From NCBI RefSeq assembly GCF_002837135.1, contig NZ_NWBQ01000005.1, positions 17,129 to 81,128 of the forward strand: 64,000 nucleotides of DNA, read 5' to 3'. This document shows positions 46,592-56,650 of this stretch, in pieces. Source of the stretch: Macromonas bipunctata. GTDB taxonomy: Bacteria; Pseudomonadota; Gammaproteobacteria; Burkholderiales; Burkholderiaceae_C. The position numbers were made by a program, and so were the translations under genes. Position 1 is the stretch's first letter; the number at the start of each line of letters is the position of its first letter. The notes beneath the pieces are model-generated. The model was not told where the DNA came from. It ran no database searches and saw nothing but the letters and a program-made list of their open reading frames with translations.

Positions 46592-48735
46592 CCGACGGCC
46601 TTCTTGATTTGCTCCAGCACGTCCTTGGCGCTGGCGGGAATGGGGGTGCCGGGGCCGTACACACCCTTGACACCCGCTTCGTACAGCATGTCGTAATCCT
46701 GGCGCGGAATCACGCCGCCCACGAACACAATGATGTCGTCCGCACCCTGCTTTTTCAGTTCGGCAATGATGGCGGGCACCAGCGTCTTGTGACCTGCGGC
46801 CAAGGTGGACACGCCCACGGCGTGTACGTCGTTCTCGATGGCTTGGCGGGCGCATTCCTCGGGCGTTTGGAACAGTGGGCCCATGTCCACGTCAAAGCCC
46901 AAGTCGGCAAATGCGGTGGCCACCACCTTGGCGCCCCGGTCATGGCCATCTTGCCCCAGCTTGGCGATCATCACGCGCGGACGACGGCCTTGCGCCTCGG
47001 CAAATTCGGCAATTTCTTTTTGCAGTTGTTCCCAGCCTGCGGCGGAATCGTAAGCGGCAGCGTACACACCCGTCACCTTTTGCGTATCGGCACGGTGGCG
47101 ACCGTACACTTTTTCCAACGCATCCGACACCTCGCCCACGGTGGCGCGCAAGCGGATGGCCTTGATGGACAGATCGAGCAGGTTGCCCTCGCCCGATTCG
47201 GCAGCGGCGGTCAGTGCCTCCAGCGCGGCTTGCACGGCAGCGCTGTCGCGGCTGGCCTTGATGGCTTGCAGACGTGCGATCTGGCCATCGCGCACCTTCA
47301 CGTTGTCCACGTCCAAAATATCGATGGGGTCTTCTTTGGCCAGCTTGTACTTGTTGACCCCCACGATCACGTCTTTGCCGGAATCGATGCGGGCTTGCTT
47401 CTCGGCGGCAGCGGCTTCGATCTTGAGCTTGGCCCAACCAGAATCGACGGCTTTGGTCATGCCGCCCATCGCGTCCACTTCCTCGATGATGGCCCAGGCC
47501 TTGTCGGCCATTTCCTGGGTCAGGCTTTCCATCAAATAGGAACCGGCCCACGGATCCACCACGTTGGTGATGTGGGTCTCTTCCTGAATGATGAGCTGGG
47601 TGTTGCGCGCAATGCGGGCGCTGAATTCGGTCGGCAGCGCAATCGCTTCGTCCAGCGAATTGGTGTGCAACGACTGGGTGCCACCAAACACCGCCGCCAT
47701 CGCTTCGATGGTGGTACGCACCACGTTGTTGTACGGGTCTTGCTCGGTCAGGCTCCAGCCGCTGGTCTGGCTGTGCGTGCGCAGCATCAGGCTCTTGGGG
47801 TTCTTGGCGTTAAAGCCCTTCATGATGCGCGTCCACAGCAGACGGGCCGCGCGCATCTTGGCAATTTCCAAGTAAAAGTTCATGCCCACCGCCCAGAAGA
47901 AGCTCAGGCGGCCCGCAAAGTCGTCCACGTCCATGCCCTTGGCAATCGCGGTTTTGACGTACTCCTTGCCATCGGCCAGCGTGAAGGCCATTTCCAGCGC
48001 CTGGTTGGCACCGGCTTCCTGCATGTGGTAACCCGAAATCGAGATCGAGTTGAACTTCGGCATGTTCTTGGCCGTGTACTCGATGATGTCACCGATGATC
48101 TTCATCGACGGCTCGGGTGGGTAAATGTAGGTGTTGCGAACCATGAACTCCTTGAGGATGTCGTTCTGGATCGTGCCACTGAGCTTGTCTTGACTGACAC
48201 CCTGCTCCTCGGCGGCCACCACGTAGCCCGCCAGCACCGGCAGCACGGCACCGTTCATCGTCATGGACACCGACACCTTGTCCAACGGAATGCCGTCGAA
48301 CAACACCTTCATGTCTTCCACGCTGTCGATGGCCACACCCGCCTTGCCCACATCGCCCGTCACGCGCGGGTGGTCGGAGTCGTAACCCCGGTGCGTGGCC
48401 AAGTCAAACGCCACCGACACGCCTTGCCCACCCGCAGCCAACGCCTTGCGGTAGAACGCGTTGGACTCCTCAGCGGTCGAAAAACCCGCGTACTGGCGGA
48501 TCGTCCACGGACGCACCGCGTACATGGTGGCCTGCGGGCCGCGGATGAACGGCTCCAAACCCGGCAGCGTGTTGGTGTACGGCAAATCTTGGGTATCGGC
48601 TGCGGTGTACAACGGCTTGACCGTGATACCGTCGGGCGTGACCCAGTTGAGCGAGTCCAGCGAACCGCCCTTGACAGATTTGAGTGCGGCTTGTTCCCAA
48701 TCGGCCAGGGTAGCGGGCTTGAATTCAGACGACAT
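46588..48735 (-). CDS. scpA: Methylmalonyl-CoA mutase (single chain)
   Basis: 715 residues, the homodimeric-type mutase that converts (R)-methylmalonyl-CoA to succinyl-CoA with adenosylcobalamin. The TIM-barrel part has [31 protein letters not shown] in shorter recognisable blocks, [11 protein letters not shown], and [15 protein letters not shown]. The B12 domain at the C-terminus has [11 protein letters not shown] (DxHxxG lower-ligand motif), [10 protein letters not shown] and [13 protein letters not shown] 48735 is chosen by homology of [17 protein letters not shown]. It heads the eleven-gene minus-strand run. A promoter with a palindromic operator lies just upstream. Confidence 0.95.
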   Translation of the reverse strand: MSSEFKPATLADWEQAALKSVKGGSLDSLNWVTPDGITVKPLYTAADTQDLPYTNTLPGLEPFIRGPQATMYAVRPWTIRQYAGFSTAEESNAFYRKALAAGGQGVSVAFDLATHRGYDSDHPRVTGDVGKAGVAIDSVEDMKVLFDGIPLDKVSVSMTMNGAVLPVLAGYVVAAEEQGVSQDKLSGTIQNDILKEFMVRNTYIYPPEPSMKIIGDIIEYTAKNMPKFNSISISGYHMQEAGANQALEMAFTLADGKEYVKTAIAKGMDVDDFAGRLSFFWAVGMNFYLEIAKMRAARLLWTRIMKGFNAKNPKSLMLRTHSQTSGWSLTEQDPYNNVVRTTIEAMAAVFGGTQSLHTNSLDEAIALPTEFSARIARNTQLIIQEETHITNVVDPWAGSYLMESLTQEMADKAWAIIEEVDAMGGMTKAVDSGWAKLKIEAAAAEKQARIDSGKDVIVGVNKYKLAKEDPIDILDVDNVKVRDGQIARLQAIKASRDSAAVQAALEALTAAAESGEGNLLDLSIKAIRLRATVGEVSDALEKVYGRHRADTQKVTGVYAAAYDSAAGWEQLQKEIAEFAEAQGRRPRVMIAKLGQDGHDRGAKVVATAFADLGFDVDMGPLFQTPEECARQAIENDVHAVGVSTLAAGHKTLVPAIIAELKKQGADDIIVFVGGVIPRQDYDMLYEAGVKGVYGPGTPIPASAKDVLEQIKKAVG

Positions 48736-48771
48736 AAACGGTACCTGTGGTGTGAAAGCTTGTAACGCAGG

Positions 48772-48824
48772 AAATTCTACATCATTCATAATTATGAATG
48801 CAGAATTTTGCCTCCCCTTACAAT
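48772..48824. promoter_or_regulatory. Divergent promoter region of the mutase run and the GntR gene
   Basis: For the mutase (minus strand) TAGAAT at 48774-48779 is a good -10 with TGCATT at 48797-48802 as a weak -35 (spacer 17). For the regulator (plus strand) TACAAT at 48819-48824 is the -10, and its -35 would fall near 48796-48801. Both -35 regions run into the 18-bp palindrome. Confidence 0.45.
48783..48800. promoter_or_regulatory. Perfect 18-bp palindrome, likely operator for the GntR regulator
   Basis: CATTCATAATTATGAATG reads identically on both strands. It is flanked by a looser inverted repeat, AAATTCT at 48772-48778 and AGAATTT at 48802-48808. It lies between the divergent mutase and GntR genes over the predicted -35 elements, so a bound dimer would block both promoters. 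Confidence 0.7.
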
Positions 48825-48853
48825 TGGCCACCTCAGAACGTCCTGAACCACCT

Positions 48854-49504
48854 ATGTCTGCTGTGACCCTGACCCCGCGCGCGCTGTACCAACAAGTGGC
48901 CGAACTGCTGCGCCAGCGCATCTTCAACCGCGAACTGCCGCCGGGCAGCTGGATTGATGAACTCAGGATTGCCGAAGAATTTGGCATCAGCCGTACCCCG
49001 TTGCGCGAAGCCCTGAAAGTGCTGGCCGCCGAAGGGCTGGTGACGATGAAAGTACGGCGCGGTGCTTACGTGACCGAAGTATCCGAACAAGACTTGCGTG
49101 AAGTTTACGAATTGCTGGCTTTGCTCGAATCCGATGCCGCCGGGGTGGCTTGCCAACGTGCCAGCACCACCGAATTGGCCGAATTGCAGACCTTGCACCA
49201 CGAACTGCAACAAGCAGCCCAGCCAGAGCCCATTGGATCACGCGAACGCTTCTTTACGCTCAACGAGCACTTTCACCGGCGATTGCTGGAACTGGCGGGC
49301 AACCGCTGGCGGCAGCAAACCGTGGCCGACCTGCGCAAAGTCATGAAACTCAACCGGCACAGCTCGCTGCTCAAGTCGGGGCGGATGCAGGAATCGCTCA
49401 AGGAGCACGAAACCATTCTGGCGGCGCTGTTGGCCCGCGATACAGCAGCGGCGGTGCAAGCCGTCAAAACCCACTTCAGCAACGGCCTGCAAGCCGCCAC
49501 CTGA
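48854..49504 (+). CDS. GntR family transcriptional regulator (FadR/FCD type)
   Basis: 216 residues. The winged helix at residues 8-75 shows the GntR signature [36 protein letters not shown] and RRGAYV, quoted here in parts. The C-terminal helical FCD ligand domain (about 85-210) has [17 protein letters not shown] and [15 protein letters not shown], whose Asp and His residues commonly hold a metal for carboxylate ligands. It is divergent from the methylmalonyl-CoA mutase run and probably senses a propionate or CoA-linked acid (inferred). Earlier in-frame ATG codons lie inside the palindrome and are less likely. Confidence 0.88.
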   Translation: MSAVTLTPRALYQQVAELLRQRIFNRELPPGSWIDELRIAEEFGISRTPLREALKVLAAEGLVTMKVRRGAYVTEVSEQDLREVYELLALLESDAAGVACQRASTTELAELQTLHHELQQAAQPEPIGSRERFFTLNEHFHRRLLELAGNRWRQQTVADLRKVMKLNRHSSLLKSGRMQESLKEHETILAALLARDTAAAVQAVKTHFSNGLQAAT

Positions 49505-49507
49505 GGC

Positions 49508-50542
49508 CTATTCCGTCGGAAGGCGGTTGTCCTCTTCGTACACGGCGCGCGCCATCGCCCACACCTCGCGCGGTGGCAAAGGCTTGAGCTTGTGGTTGCT
49601 CCACACCTGCCGCCAGCGCCGCGCACCGCGCTGGCCGTGACGCAAACCCAGCATGTGGCGCGCAATGGCGTACCACGGCGTGCCATCTTCCACCGCCTCG
49701 CGCTCCATGTAAGCCACCATAGCGGCCTCTACCTCGTCGTGCGTGATGGTGCTGGGAGCAGCATCATAAAAGGCCTCATCCCAAGTGGTCAGCAACCATG
49801 GGTTGTAGTAGGCCTCGCGCCCCACCATGACGCCATCCACCTGCTGCAAGTGCGCGGCGATCTGGGCATTGGTCTTGATGCCACCGTTGACGCTGATGAC
49901 CAGGTGCGGAAAATCCCGCTTCAGGCGGTAGGCCAGCTCGTAGCGCAGCGGCGGAATCTCGCGGTTTTCCTTGGGGCTAAGACCCTGCAACCAGGCGTTG
50001 CGTGCATGGACGATGAACACCCCGCAACCCGCATCGGCCACCGTGCCCACAAAGTCGCGCACAAAGTCGTAGCTTTCCACCTTGTCGATGCCGATGCGGT
50101 GCTTGACCGTGACGGGCACATCCACCACATCGCGCATGGCCTTCACGCCGTCGGCCACCAGGCGCGGCTCGTTCATGAGGCAAGCGCCGAACGCGCCGCG
50201 CTGCACGCGGTCGCTGGGGCAGCCGCAGTTGAGGTTGATCTCGTCGTAACCCCACGCCTGGCCCAGCTTGGCGCAATGTGCCAAATCGGCGGGCTCGCTG
50301 CCACCCAACTGCAACGCCACCGGATGTTCGGTTTCATCGTGGCGCAAATGCCGACGCGGGTCGCCGTGCAGCAGCGCGCCGGTGGTGACCATCTCGGTGT
50401 AGAGCCGGGTGTGCTGCGACAGCAGACGGTGCAGGTAGCGGCAGTGTTTGTCGGACCAATCCAGCATGGGCGCCACAGCCAACGTCCATTCGGAACTTTT
50501 CGGGACTCTCCCTGTGTATTCAACAACTTCGCTCAGGCTCAT
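49508..50542 (-). CDS. dusA: tRNA-dihydrouridine(20/20a) synthase DusA
   Basis: A 344-residue FMN enzyme reducing U20/U20a in the tRNA D loop. It has LAVAPMLDWSDKHCRYLHRLLS in parts, YTEMVTTGALLHGD, LQLGGSEP and the catalytic Cys in NLNCGCPSDRVQ. The HARNAWLQGLSPKENREIPPLRY region in parts is DusA-specific. ATG 50542 fits the family start, and the open frame above it is not conserved. It is convergent with the GntR gene, ending three bases from it. Confidence 0.95.
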   Translation of the reverse strand: MSLSEVVEYTGRVPKSSEWTLAVAPMLDWSDKHCRYLHRLLSQHTRLYTEMVTTGALLHGDPRRHLRHDETEHPVALQLGGSEPADLAHCAKLGQAWGYDEINLNCGCPSDRVQRGAFGACLMNEPRLVADGVKAMRDVVDVPVTVKHRIGIDKVESYDFVRDFVGTVADAGCGVFIVHARNAWLQGLSPKENREIPPLRYELAYRLKRDFPHLVISVNGGIKTNAQIAAHLQQVDGVMVGREAYYNPWLLTTWDEAFYDAAPSTITHDEVEAAMVAYMEREAVEDGTPWYAIARHMLGLRHGQRGARRWRQVWSNHKLKPLPPREVWAMARAVYEEDNRLPTE

Positions 50543-50699
50543 GAGGTATCTTTCGGTAGGGTTCTGGATCCGGTATTTTCGGCACAACGCGGCCTGACAG
50601 TACGGCAGCGGGCCGGGCATCTGGCTGGGTTACAGGGCCCCGGATAATGCCGCAAAACGGCCTGAAAATCCTGCACACGGTGCTACATTTCCAACGTCA

Positions 50700-50727
50700 T
50701 AACACCCTACAGGGTACGGGTCGATTC
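50700..50727 (+). promoter_or_regulatory. Possible sigma-28-like promoter of the chemoreceptor
   Basis: TAACACCC at 50700-50707 and GTCGATTC at 50720-50727 resemble the flagellar consensus TAAAGTTT and GCCGATAA only in part, with 12 instead of 11 bases between. It is placed 36 bp before the chemoreceptor start. The remaining gap from dusA (50543-50762) shows no gene. Confidence 0.25.
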
Positions 50728-50762
50728 AAGCTGTACCCAAACAACGTTCAGGAGAATTTTGC

Positions 50763-52304
50763 GTGTCGTTCAAGAACAAACTGCTGCTGTGCATTGGCGT
50801 GCCGTCGCTGACCTTTGTGCTGGCCATTGCGCTGCTGGCCTGGACGGTGCAGCGCTCGCAGCAGGAATACCGCCACCACATTGAGATCTACAACGCGCAG
50901 GAAAACCTGCTGCGCGACATGTACACCCAGGGCCTGCAGATGGGGCAAGCCCTGCGCAACATTGTGCTGGAGCCGCAAAACCAGCAGGGGCACGCCAACT
51001 TCAAGGCGTCGCAGGAGCGGTTTGCCCAGGCACAGCAGCAGCTGCAGACGCTGGCGGGCACCACCCCGGCGCTGGCCGCTGCTGCGCAGGAGGTGGCGCG
51101 CCTGCGCGGCAGCCACGGCGCACAGCAGCAGGAGGTGCTGCGGCTGGTCGCCACTGACCCCCAGGGCGCCAGCCAACTGCTGATCAACGCCGAAACGCCG
51201 GCCTGGCGCGCCCTGCGCAAGCTGCTGCTGGAACAGATTGAGCGGCACCACCAGGTGGCCCAGAACGCCTTCCAGGCCGGGCAGTCGGCGGTGGCACAGC
51301 TCAAGCTGGCCTCGGTGGCGATTGCACTGGCCGCCTTGCTGACGGCGGGCTTTTTTGCGGCCTCGCTGCTGCGCACCCTGCACCGTGAGCTGGGGGCCGA
51401 ACCGTCCGAGCTGCGCACCGCCATGGCGGCGCTGGCCGCTGGCGACCTGATGGCGTCGGTGCCGGGCCAACCCGCCCAGGGCGGTGGCAGCACCAACGTG
51501 GCCTCGGCGTTCAACGCCACCATCGTGCAGCTGCGCAACACCATTGCCGGTGTGCGCCACAGCGCCGACGGCATCGCCCGCATCAGCCAGGAAATTGCCA
51601 CTGGCGACCGCGACATGAGCGAGCGCACCGAACAGACCGCGTGCAACCTGGAGGAAACCGCCGCCAGCATGGAAGAGATCTCCGAGTCCATCCAGCAAGC
51701 CGCCGAATCGGCCCACCAGGCCAGCACGGTGGCCAACGTGGCCAGCCAGAGCGCCCAGCAAGGCGGCGAGGTGATGGGCCAAGTGGTGCAGACGATGGAA
51801 GAGATCAACGCCTCCTCGCGCCAGATCAACGACATCATTGGCGTGATCGACAGCATCGCATTCCAGACCAACATCCTGGCGCTCAACGCGGCGGTGGAGG
51901 CCGCACGCGCCGGCGAGCAGGGCCGGGGCTTTGCGGTGGTGGCCTCGGAGGTGCGCACCCTGGCCCAGCGCAGCGCGCAGGCGGCCAAGGAGATCAAGGA
52001 GCTGATCCAGACCAGCGTGTCCAAGGCCGCGGTGGGGTCGGAGCTGGTGTCGCGCGCGGGCAGCACCATGGGCGAGATCGTGCACAACGTGCAGCGCGTG
52101 CAAAGCATCATCGGCGACTTGTCCAAGTCGTCGCTGGAACAGGCGCAGGGCATCAGCCAGATCAACACCGCCGTGACGCACCTGGACCAGATGACGCAGC
52201 AGAACGCGGCGCTGGTGGAAAAGAGTTCTGCCTCGGCCATCCAGATGAAGGACCAGGCGGTGCGGCTGTCGGAGCTGGTGCAGGTATTCCGCATCGGCAG
52301 CTGA
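50763..52304 (+). CDS. Methyl-accepting chemotaxis protein
   Basis: 513 residues from GTG with AGGAG eight bases upstream. There is a first membrane helix at about 8-28, a four-helix-bundle type periplasmic sensor of ~160 residues, a second helix at about 183-203 ([19 protein letters not shown]), a short HAMP-like segment and the signalling coiled coil. The hairpin tip is in [37 protein letters not shown], given here in part. There is no C-terminal CheR/CheB-tethering pentapeptide (it ends LVQVFRIGS). The ligand is unknown and no che genes are adjacent. Confidence 0.92.
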   Translation: MSFKNKLLLCIGVPSLTFVLAIALLAWTVQRSQQEYRHHIEIYNAQENLLRDMYTQGLQMGQALRNIVLEPQNQQGHANFKASQERFAQAQQQLQTLAGTTPALAAAAQEVARLRGSHGAQQQEVLRLVATDPQGASQLLINAETPAWRALRKLLLEQIERHHQVAQNAFQAGQSAVAQLKLASVAIALAALLTAGFFAASLLRTLHRELGAEPSELRTAMAALAAGDLMASVPGQPAQGGGSTNVASAFNATIVQLRNTIAGVRHSADGIARISQEIATGDRDMSERTEQTACNLEETAASMEEISESIQQAAESAHQASTVANVASQSAQQGGEVMGQVVQTMEEINASSRQINDIIGVIDSIAFQTNILALNAAVEAARAGEQGRGFAVVASEVRTLAQRSAQAAKEIKELIQTSVSKAAVGSELVSRAGSTMGEIVHNVQRVQSIIGDLSKSSLEQAQGISQINTAVTHLDQMTQQNAALVEKSSASAIQMKDQAVRLSELVQVFRIGS

Positions 52305-52339
52305 AAAAAACCACACCGTGCCGTGTGGCAGGGTGTGGT
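52304..52339 (-). terminator. Rho-independent terminator of phaCAB
   Basis: Read on the minus strand, ACCACACC (52332-52339) pairs with GGTGTGGT (52310-52317), with further pairing in the loop, and is followed by seven T (52304-52310). It lies between phaB and the convergent chemoreceptor and overlaps the latter's stop. Confidence 0.75.
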
Positions 52340-52396
52340 CTTGCAAGGCAACAAAGCTACACCGGCCCGCCCGACGGGCCAGCCGATGGTGCAGCA

Positions 52397-53134
52397 TTAG
52401 CCCATGTGCAGGCCGCCGTTGACCGAGAAGTCGGCGCCGGTGGCGTAGCCGCCCTCTTCGCTGGCCAGCCAGGCGATGATGGAAGCGATTTCGCTGGGCT
52501 TGCCCAGGCGCTTGACCGGCACAGTGGCCACGATCTTTTCCAGCACGTCCGGACGGATGGCGTTGACCATGTCGGTGCCGATGTAGCCCGGGCTGACGGT
52601 GTTGACGGTCACGCCCTTGGTGGCCAGCTCTTGCGCCAGCGCCATCGAGAAGCCGTGCATGCCGGCCTTGGCGGCGGAGTAGTTGGTCTGACCGGCCTGG
52701 CCCTTCTCACCGTTCACCGACGAGATGTTGACGATGCGGCCCCAGCCCTTTTCCACCATGTCCGGCACCACTTGCTTGGTGACGTTGAACATGGAGTCCA
52801 GGTTGGTGCTCATCACGGCAGACCAGTCTTCGCGGGTCATCTTCAGGAACATGCGGTCCTTGGTAATGCCGGCGTTGTTCACCAGCACGTCAATCACGCC
52901 GTGCTCGGCCTTGGCCTTGGTGAAGGCTTCGACGGTGGAGTCCCAGTCGGCCACGTTACCGACGGAGGCGTAGAAGGTGTAGCCCAGCGCCTTTTGCTCG
53001 TCCAGCCACTTCTGGTAGTCGCGGGTCGGGCCGCAACCGGCGATGACCTTGAAGCCGTCCTTGTGCAGGCGTTGGCAGATGGCGGTACCGATGCCACCCA
53101 TGCCGCCGGTGACGTAAGCTACTTTTTGACTCAT
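52397..53134 (-). CDS. phaB: Acetoacetyl-CoA reductase (NADPH)
   Basis: A 245-residue short-chain dehydrogenase reducing acetoacetyl-CoA to (R)-3-hydroxybutyryl-CoA for PHB. The Rossmann glycine motif is VTGGMGGIG at residues 8-16, with NNAG, the catalytic Ser in VNISSVNG and YSAAK for Tyr and Lys. Its length and sequence style match C. necator PhaB. It is third in phaC-phaA-phaB, 44 bp after phaA, with a terminator behind it. Confidence 0.95.
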   Translation of the reverse strand: MSQKVAYVTGGMGGIGTAICQRLHKDGFKVIAGCGPTRDYQKWLDEQKALGYTFYASVGNVADWDSTVEAFTKAKAEHGVIDVLVNNAGITKDRMFLKMTREDWSAVMSTNLDSMFNVTKQVVPDMVEKGWGRIVNISSVNGEKGQAGQTNYSAAKAGMHGFSMALAQELATKGVTVNTVSPGYIGTDMVNAIRPDVLEKIVATVPVKRLGKPSEIASIIAWLASEEGGYATGADFSVNGGLHMG

Positions 53135-53178
53135 GTTTGCTCCTGTTGAAATGAGTTGTTGTGTGTTGTGAGAGGAAA

Positions 53179-54357
53179 TCAGCGTTCCACGGCCAGGGCC
53201 ACGCCCATGCCGCCACCGATGCACAGAGCGGCCAGGCCCTTCTTGGCGTCCTGGCGCTGCATTTCGTGCAGCAGCGTGACCAGGATGCGGCAGCCGGACG
53301 CACCGATCGGGTGGCCAATGGCGATGGCGCCACCGTTGACGTTGACCTTGGCCGGGTCAGCGCCCAGTTCCTGGTTCACGGCGCAGGCTTGTGCGGCAAA
53401 GGCTTCGTTCAGCTCGAACAGATCGACGTCGCCCACGCTCCAGCCGGCGCGTTCCAGCGCCTTCTTGGATGCGGACACCGGGCCCATGCCCATGATGGCC
53501 GGGTCCAGACCGGTGGTGCCAAAGCTCTTGATGGTGGCCAGCGGCTTGAGGCCCAGCGCGGCGGCCTTGCTGGCCTTCATCACCATCACGGCGGCGGCGC
53601 CGTCGTTGATGCCGGAGGCGTTGCCAGCGGTCACGCTGCCAGCCTTATCAAAGGCGGGCTTGAGGCCAGCCAGGCTGTCGGCGTTGGTCTTCTTGTTGAT
53701 GAACTCGTCGGCTGCAAACACCACCGGATCGCCCTTGCGCTGCGGGATCACGACCGGCACAATTTCGTCGGCAAACTTGCCCGCGTCCTGTGCGGCAGCG
53801 GCCTTTTGCTGGCTGGCCAGCGCCAGCGCGTCCTGTGCCTCGCGGGTGATGCCGAATTCCTTGGCCACGTTCTCGGCGGTGATGCCCATGTGGTACTTGG
53901 CGTAGGCGTCGGTCAGGCCGTCGTGGATCATGGTGTCCACCATCTTCCAGTCGCCCATGCGCTGGCCGTCACGGCTACCCGGCACCACATGGCCGCTGGC
54001 CGACATGTTTTCCTGGCCACCGGCGATGACGATCTCGCTGTCGCCCCAGGCCACGGCCTGCGCGGCCAGCATCACGGCCTTGAGGCCCGAGCCGCAGACG
54101 GCGTTGATGGTCAGGGCCGGGGTTTCCTTGGCAATGCCAGCCTTCATCATGGCCTGGCGGGCCGGGTTTTGGCCTGCGCCAGCGGCCAGCACCTGGCCCA
54201 TGATGACTTCACCGATCTGGTCGGCGGCCACGCCGGTGCGTTCCAGCAGCGCCTTGATGACGGTGGCGCCCAGTTCGGGCGCCGGCACCTTGGCCAGGCT
54301 GCCACCAAACTTGCCCACGGCGGTGCGGGCGGCGGCGACGATGACGATATCTTCCAT
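53179..54357 (-). CDS. phaA: Acetyl-CoA acetyltransferase (beta-ketothiolase)
   Basis: A 392-residue thiolase condensing two acetyl-CoA to acetoacetyl-CoA. The nucleophilic Cys88 is in [11 protein letters not shown], exactly where PhaA has it. The C-terminal GHPIGASG His and CIGGGMGVA Cys are also present. It is second gene of the PHB operon, 108 bp after phaC. Confidence 0.95.
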   Translation of the reverse strand: MEDIVIVAAARTAVGKFGGSLAKVPAPELGATVIKALLERTGVAADQIGEVIMGQVLAAGAGQNPARQAMMKAGIAKETPALTINAVCGSGLKAVMLAAQAVAWGDSEIVIAGGQENMSASGHVVPGSRDGQRMGDWKMVDTMIHDGLTDAYAKYHMGITAENVAKEFGITREAQDALALASQQKAAAAQDAGKFADEIVPVVIPQRKGDPVVFAADEFINKKTNADSLAGLKPAFDKAGSVTAGNASGINDGAAAVMVMKASKAAALGLKPLATIKSFGTTGLDPAIMGMGPVSASKKALERAGWSVGDVDLFELNEAFAAQACAVNQELGADPAKVNVNGGAIAIGHPIGASGCRILVTLLHEMQRQDAKKGLAALCIGGGMGVALAVER

Positions 54358-54465
54358 GAGTGACTCCTCTGTTGTGGATGAAACGAAATTCTTTGCGGAA
54401 ATGATAACCCAGCGTTACCGCCGGGCGTCAGACTGTTGTCAGTTTTTTTGCGTTTGAGCGACGGC

Positions 54466-56217
54466 TCAGGCCTTGGCCTTGACGTAGCGGCCCGGTGCGG
54501 GCTCGATCACCGCGAACTTGCCGTTGCCGTAGCCCTTGGGCGCGGCCACCTGTTTGCCCGATTGGGCCTTGAGCCAATTGCTCCAGTCGGTCCACCAACT
54601 GCCTTTGTGCTCGGTGGCGCTGGCAATCCAGTCGTTCACGTCCACGGGGAAGCTGTTGTCGGGCGCAATCCAATGGCAACGCTTGCCTTTGCTGGCGGGG
54701 TTGATCACGCCAGCGATGTGGCCAGAAGCCCCCATCACAAAACGCTTGGGGCCGGGCAGCACTTGCGTGGAGGCGTAGGCGCCGCCGATCGGCACGATGT
54801 GATCCTCGCGCGAGCCGTACAGGTACACCGGCAGCTTGACTTGGCTGAAGTCGAGCTTCTCACCGCACACGGTGAGCTTGCCGGGCTTGATGAGGTTGTT
54901 CTCGAGGTAGGCGTTGCGCAGATACCAGGCGTAGTACGGGCCGGGCAGGTTGGTGCTGTCGCTGTTCCAGTACAGCAGGTCGAACGGAGGCGGGGTCTCG
55001 CCCTTGAGGTAGTTGCCCACCACGTAGTTCCACACCAGGTCGTTGGGGCGCAGGAAGCTGAAGGTGGTGGCCAGGTCGCGGCCCGGCAGCAGGCCGCCGT
55101 GGGCAAACTGCATCTCGCGGAACTTGACCGAGGTCTCGTCGATGAAGACGTTGATGACGCCGGAGTCGGTGAAATCGAGCAGCGTGGTCAGGAAAGTGGC
55201 GCTGTTGACCGATGTGTCGCCGCGTGCGGCCAGCACCGCCAGCACGGTGCCCAGCATGGTGCCGCCCACGCAGAAGCCCAGCGTGTTGATGGTGTCGGCA
55301 CCGGTGATCTCGCGCACGGTGTCGATGGCGCGAATCACGCCGTCTTCGATGTAGTTGTCCCACGTTTTGTGCGCACACGACTGGTCGGCATTGCGCCAGC
55401 TCACCACAAAAGTGTGCTGACCCTGCTCCACCGCGTAGCGGATGAAGGAGTTCTCGGGCTGCAGGTCCAGGATGTAGAACTTGTTGATGGACGGCGGCAC
55501 CATCAGGAACGGGCGCTCGTACACCTTGCCGGTCAGGGGCTTGTACTCGATGAGCTGGAACAGGTCGTTCTCATAGACCACCGCGCCTTCGGTGTTGGCG
55601 ATGTTGTGGCCCACATCAAACGCGCTGTAGTCGGTCATCGAGATAAAGCCTTGCTGCATGTCTTGCAGCAGGTTCTTGATGCCTTGGGCGATGCTCTGGC
55701 CTTTGGTGTCGAGGGCTTTCTTTTGCGCGTCGGCGTTCAATGCCAAAAAGTTGCTCGGGGCGCTGGCATCAATCCACTGCTGCACCGCAAAGGCGACGCG
55801 GGCCTGGGTCTTGGCATCACCTTCCACCGCCTCGGCCAACGCCATCAGGCTGCGTGCATTGAGCAGGTACAGCGCAGCGGAGTACGCCGACATGGGGTTC
55901 TTCTCCCAGGCCTCGCCCGAGAAGCGGCGGTCTTTTTGCGGCGGCTTGACTTGCAGACCCTGGTTCCACAGCGCGGCCAGTTCCTTCAGGTACTCGGCCT
56001 GGATTTCGGTCAGCTTGGCCTGCTCGACCTTGACGGTGGTACCCGCCACCTTGCTCAACAGCTCGTTGAGGTTGCCCGCCGCGCCCACCGGCACGCCAAA
56101 GTTGCACATCGGCGGTGCCGACAGCGGGGTGCCCTGCAACAGTTGCTGCAACTGCTGCATGGCGTTTTTCTGAAATTCCTGGGCCGATTGCATCCAGGAA
56201 GAGGTATCCATGCTCAT
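54466..56217 (-). CDS. phaC: Class I polyhydroxyalkanoate synthase
   Basis: A 583-residue enzyme polymerising 3-hydroxybutyryl-CoA on the granule surface. The lipase-like box GFCVGG carries the nucleophile Cys316. The catalytic Asp lies in YGSREDHIVP and the His in GASGHIAGVINP. The size and lack of a PhaE/PhaR partner mark it as class I. GGAG lies five bases before ATG 56217, and a second ATG two codons later is possible. The 97-bp gap to the divergent gene contains CTGCAATG, weakly like the TGC-rich motif before phaZ. Confidence 0.96.
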   Translation of the reverse strand: MSMDTSSWMQSAQEFQKNAMQQLQQLLQGTPLSAPPMCNFGVPVGAAGNLNELLSKVAGTTVKVEQAKLTEIQAEYLKELAALWNQGLQVKPPQKDRRFSGEAWEKNPMSAYSAALYLLNARSLMALAEAVEGDAKTQARVAFAVQQWIDASAPSNFLALNADAQKKALDTKGQSIAQGIKNLLQDMQQGFISMTDYSAFDVGHNIANTEGAVVYENDLFQLIEYKPLTGKVYERPFLMVPPSINKFYILDLQPENSFIRYAVEQGQHTFVVSWRNADQSCAHKTWDNYIEDGVIRAIDTVREITGADTINTLGFCVGGTMLGTVLAVLAARGDTSVNSATFLTTLLDFTDSGVINVFIDETSVKFREMQFAHGGLLPGRDLATTFSFLRPNDLVWNYVVGNYLKGETPPPFDLLYWNSDSTNLPGPYYAWYLRNAYLENNLIKPGKLTVCGEKLDFSQVKLPVYLYGSREDHIVPIGGAYASTQVLPGPKRFVMGASGHIAGVINPASKGKRCHWIAPDNSFPVDVNDWIASATEHKGSWWTDWSNWLKAQSGKQVAAPKGYGNGKFAVIEPAPGRYVKAKA

Positions 56218-56314
56218 GTGTTCTCCAATTTGTAGTTAAATGCCACCGCGTCCGGCACCTGCCCAGGGCAGGCCCGCCATGTGCTGCAATGACGACTTGA
56301 TGACGGTTGTATAA

Positions 56315-56650
56315 ATGTATCTGATTGTGATTGGCTGGTTGTACGTGGCCGTGATGATGGCGGTGGCAGAAGCCCTGCACAGCGGCGGCAGCGTGCTGGG
56401 TGCTATTGTGACGCTGTTTCTTTACGGTTTTGTGCCAGTCGGGTTGGTGATTTACCTGATGGGCACACCTTTGCGGCGCAAAGAGCGCCAGCAGCAGGCC
56501 ACACAAGCACCCGAGCCGGCGGCTGCAACGGCGGACCAGCCCGTGGACTCAGCGGCCCCGGCGGCAGATTCAGGTGCGCCAGATGCAGGCGGCCATGCGC
56601 CCGGTGCTGCCCAGGCGGCGGGCGTCGCGCCGGTGCGAAAAGAACCGTGA
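56315..56650 (+). CDS. Small two-helix membrane protein with acidic/Ala-Pro tail
   Basis: 111 residues. Two hydrophobic helices (about 2-20 and 26-48, MYLIVIGWLYVAVMMAVAEA and GAIVTLFLYGFVPVGLVIYL) are followed by a basic LRRKERQ stop-transfer, then a ~55-residue tail of Ala, Pro, Gly and Asp. I do not recognise a named family, though small proteins of this form are common next to pha genes in Burkholderiales as I recall. It is divergent from phaC, and its 3' end overlaps the convergent pgeF gene by 81 bp. Confidence 0.65.
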   Translation: MYLIVIGWLYVAVMMAVAEALHSGGSVLGAIVTLFLYGFVPVGLVIYLMGTPLRRKERQQQATQAPEPAAATADQPVDSAAPAADSGAPDAGGHAPGAAQAAGVAPVRKEP

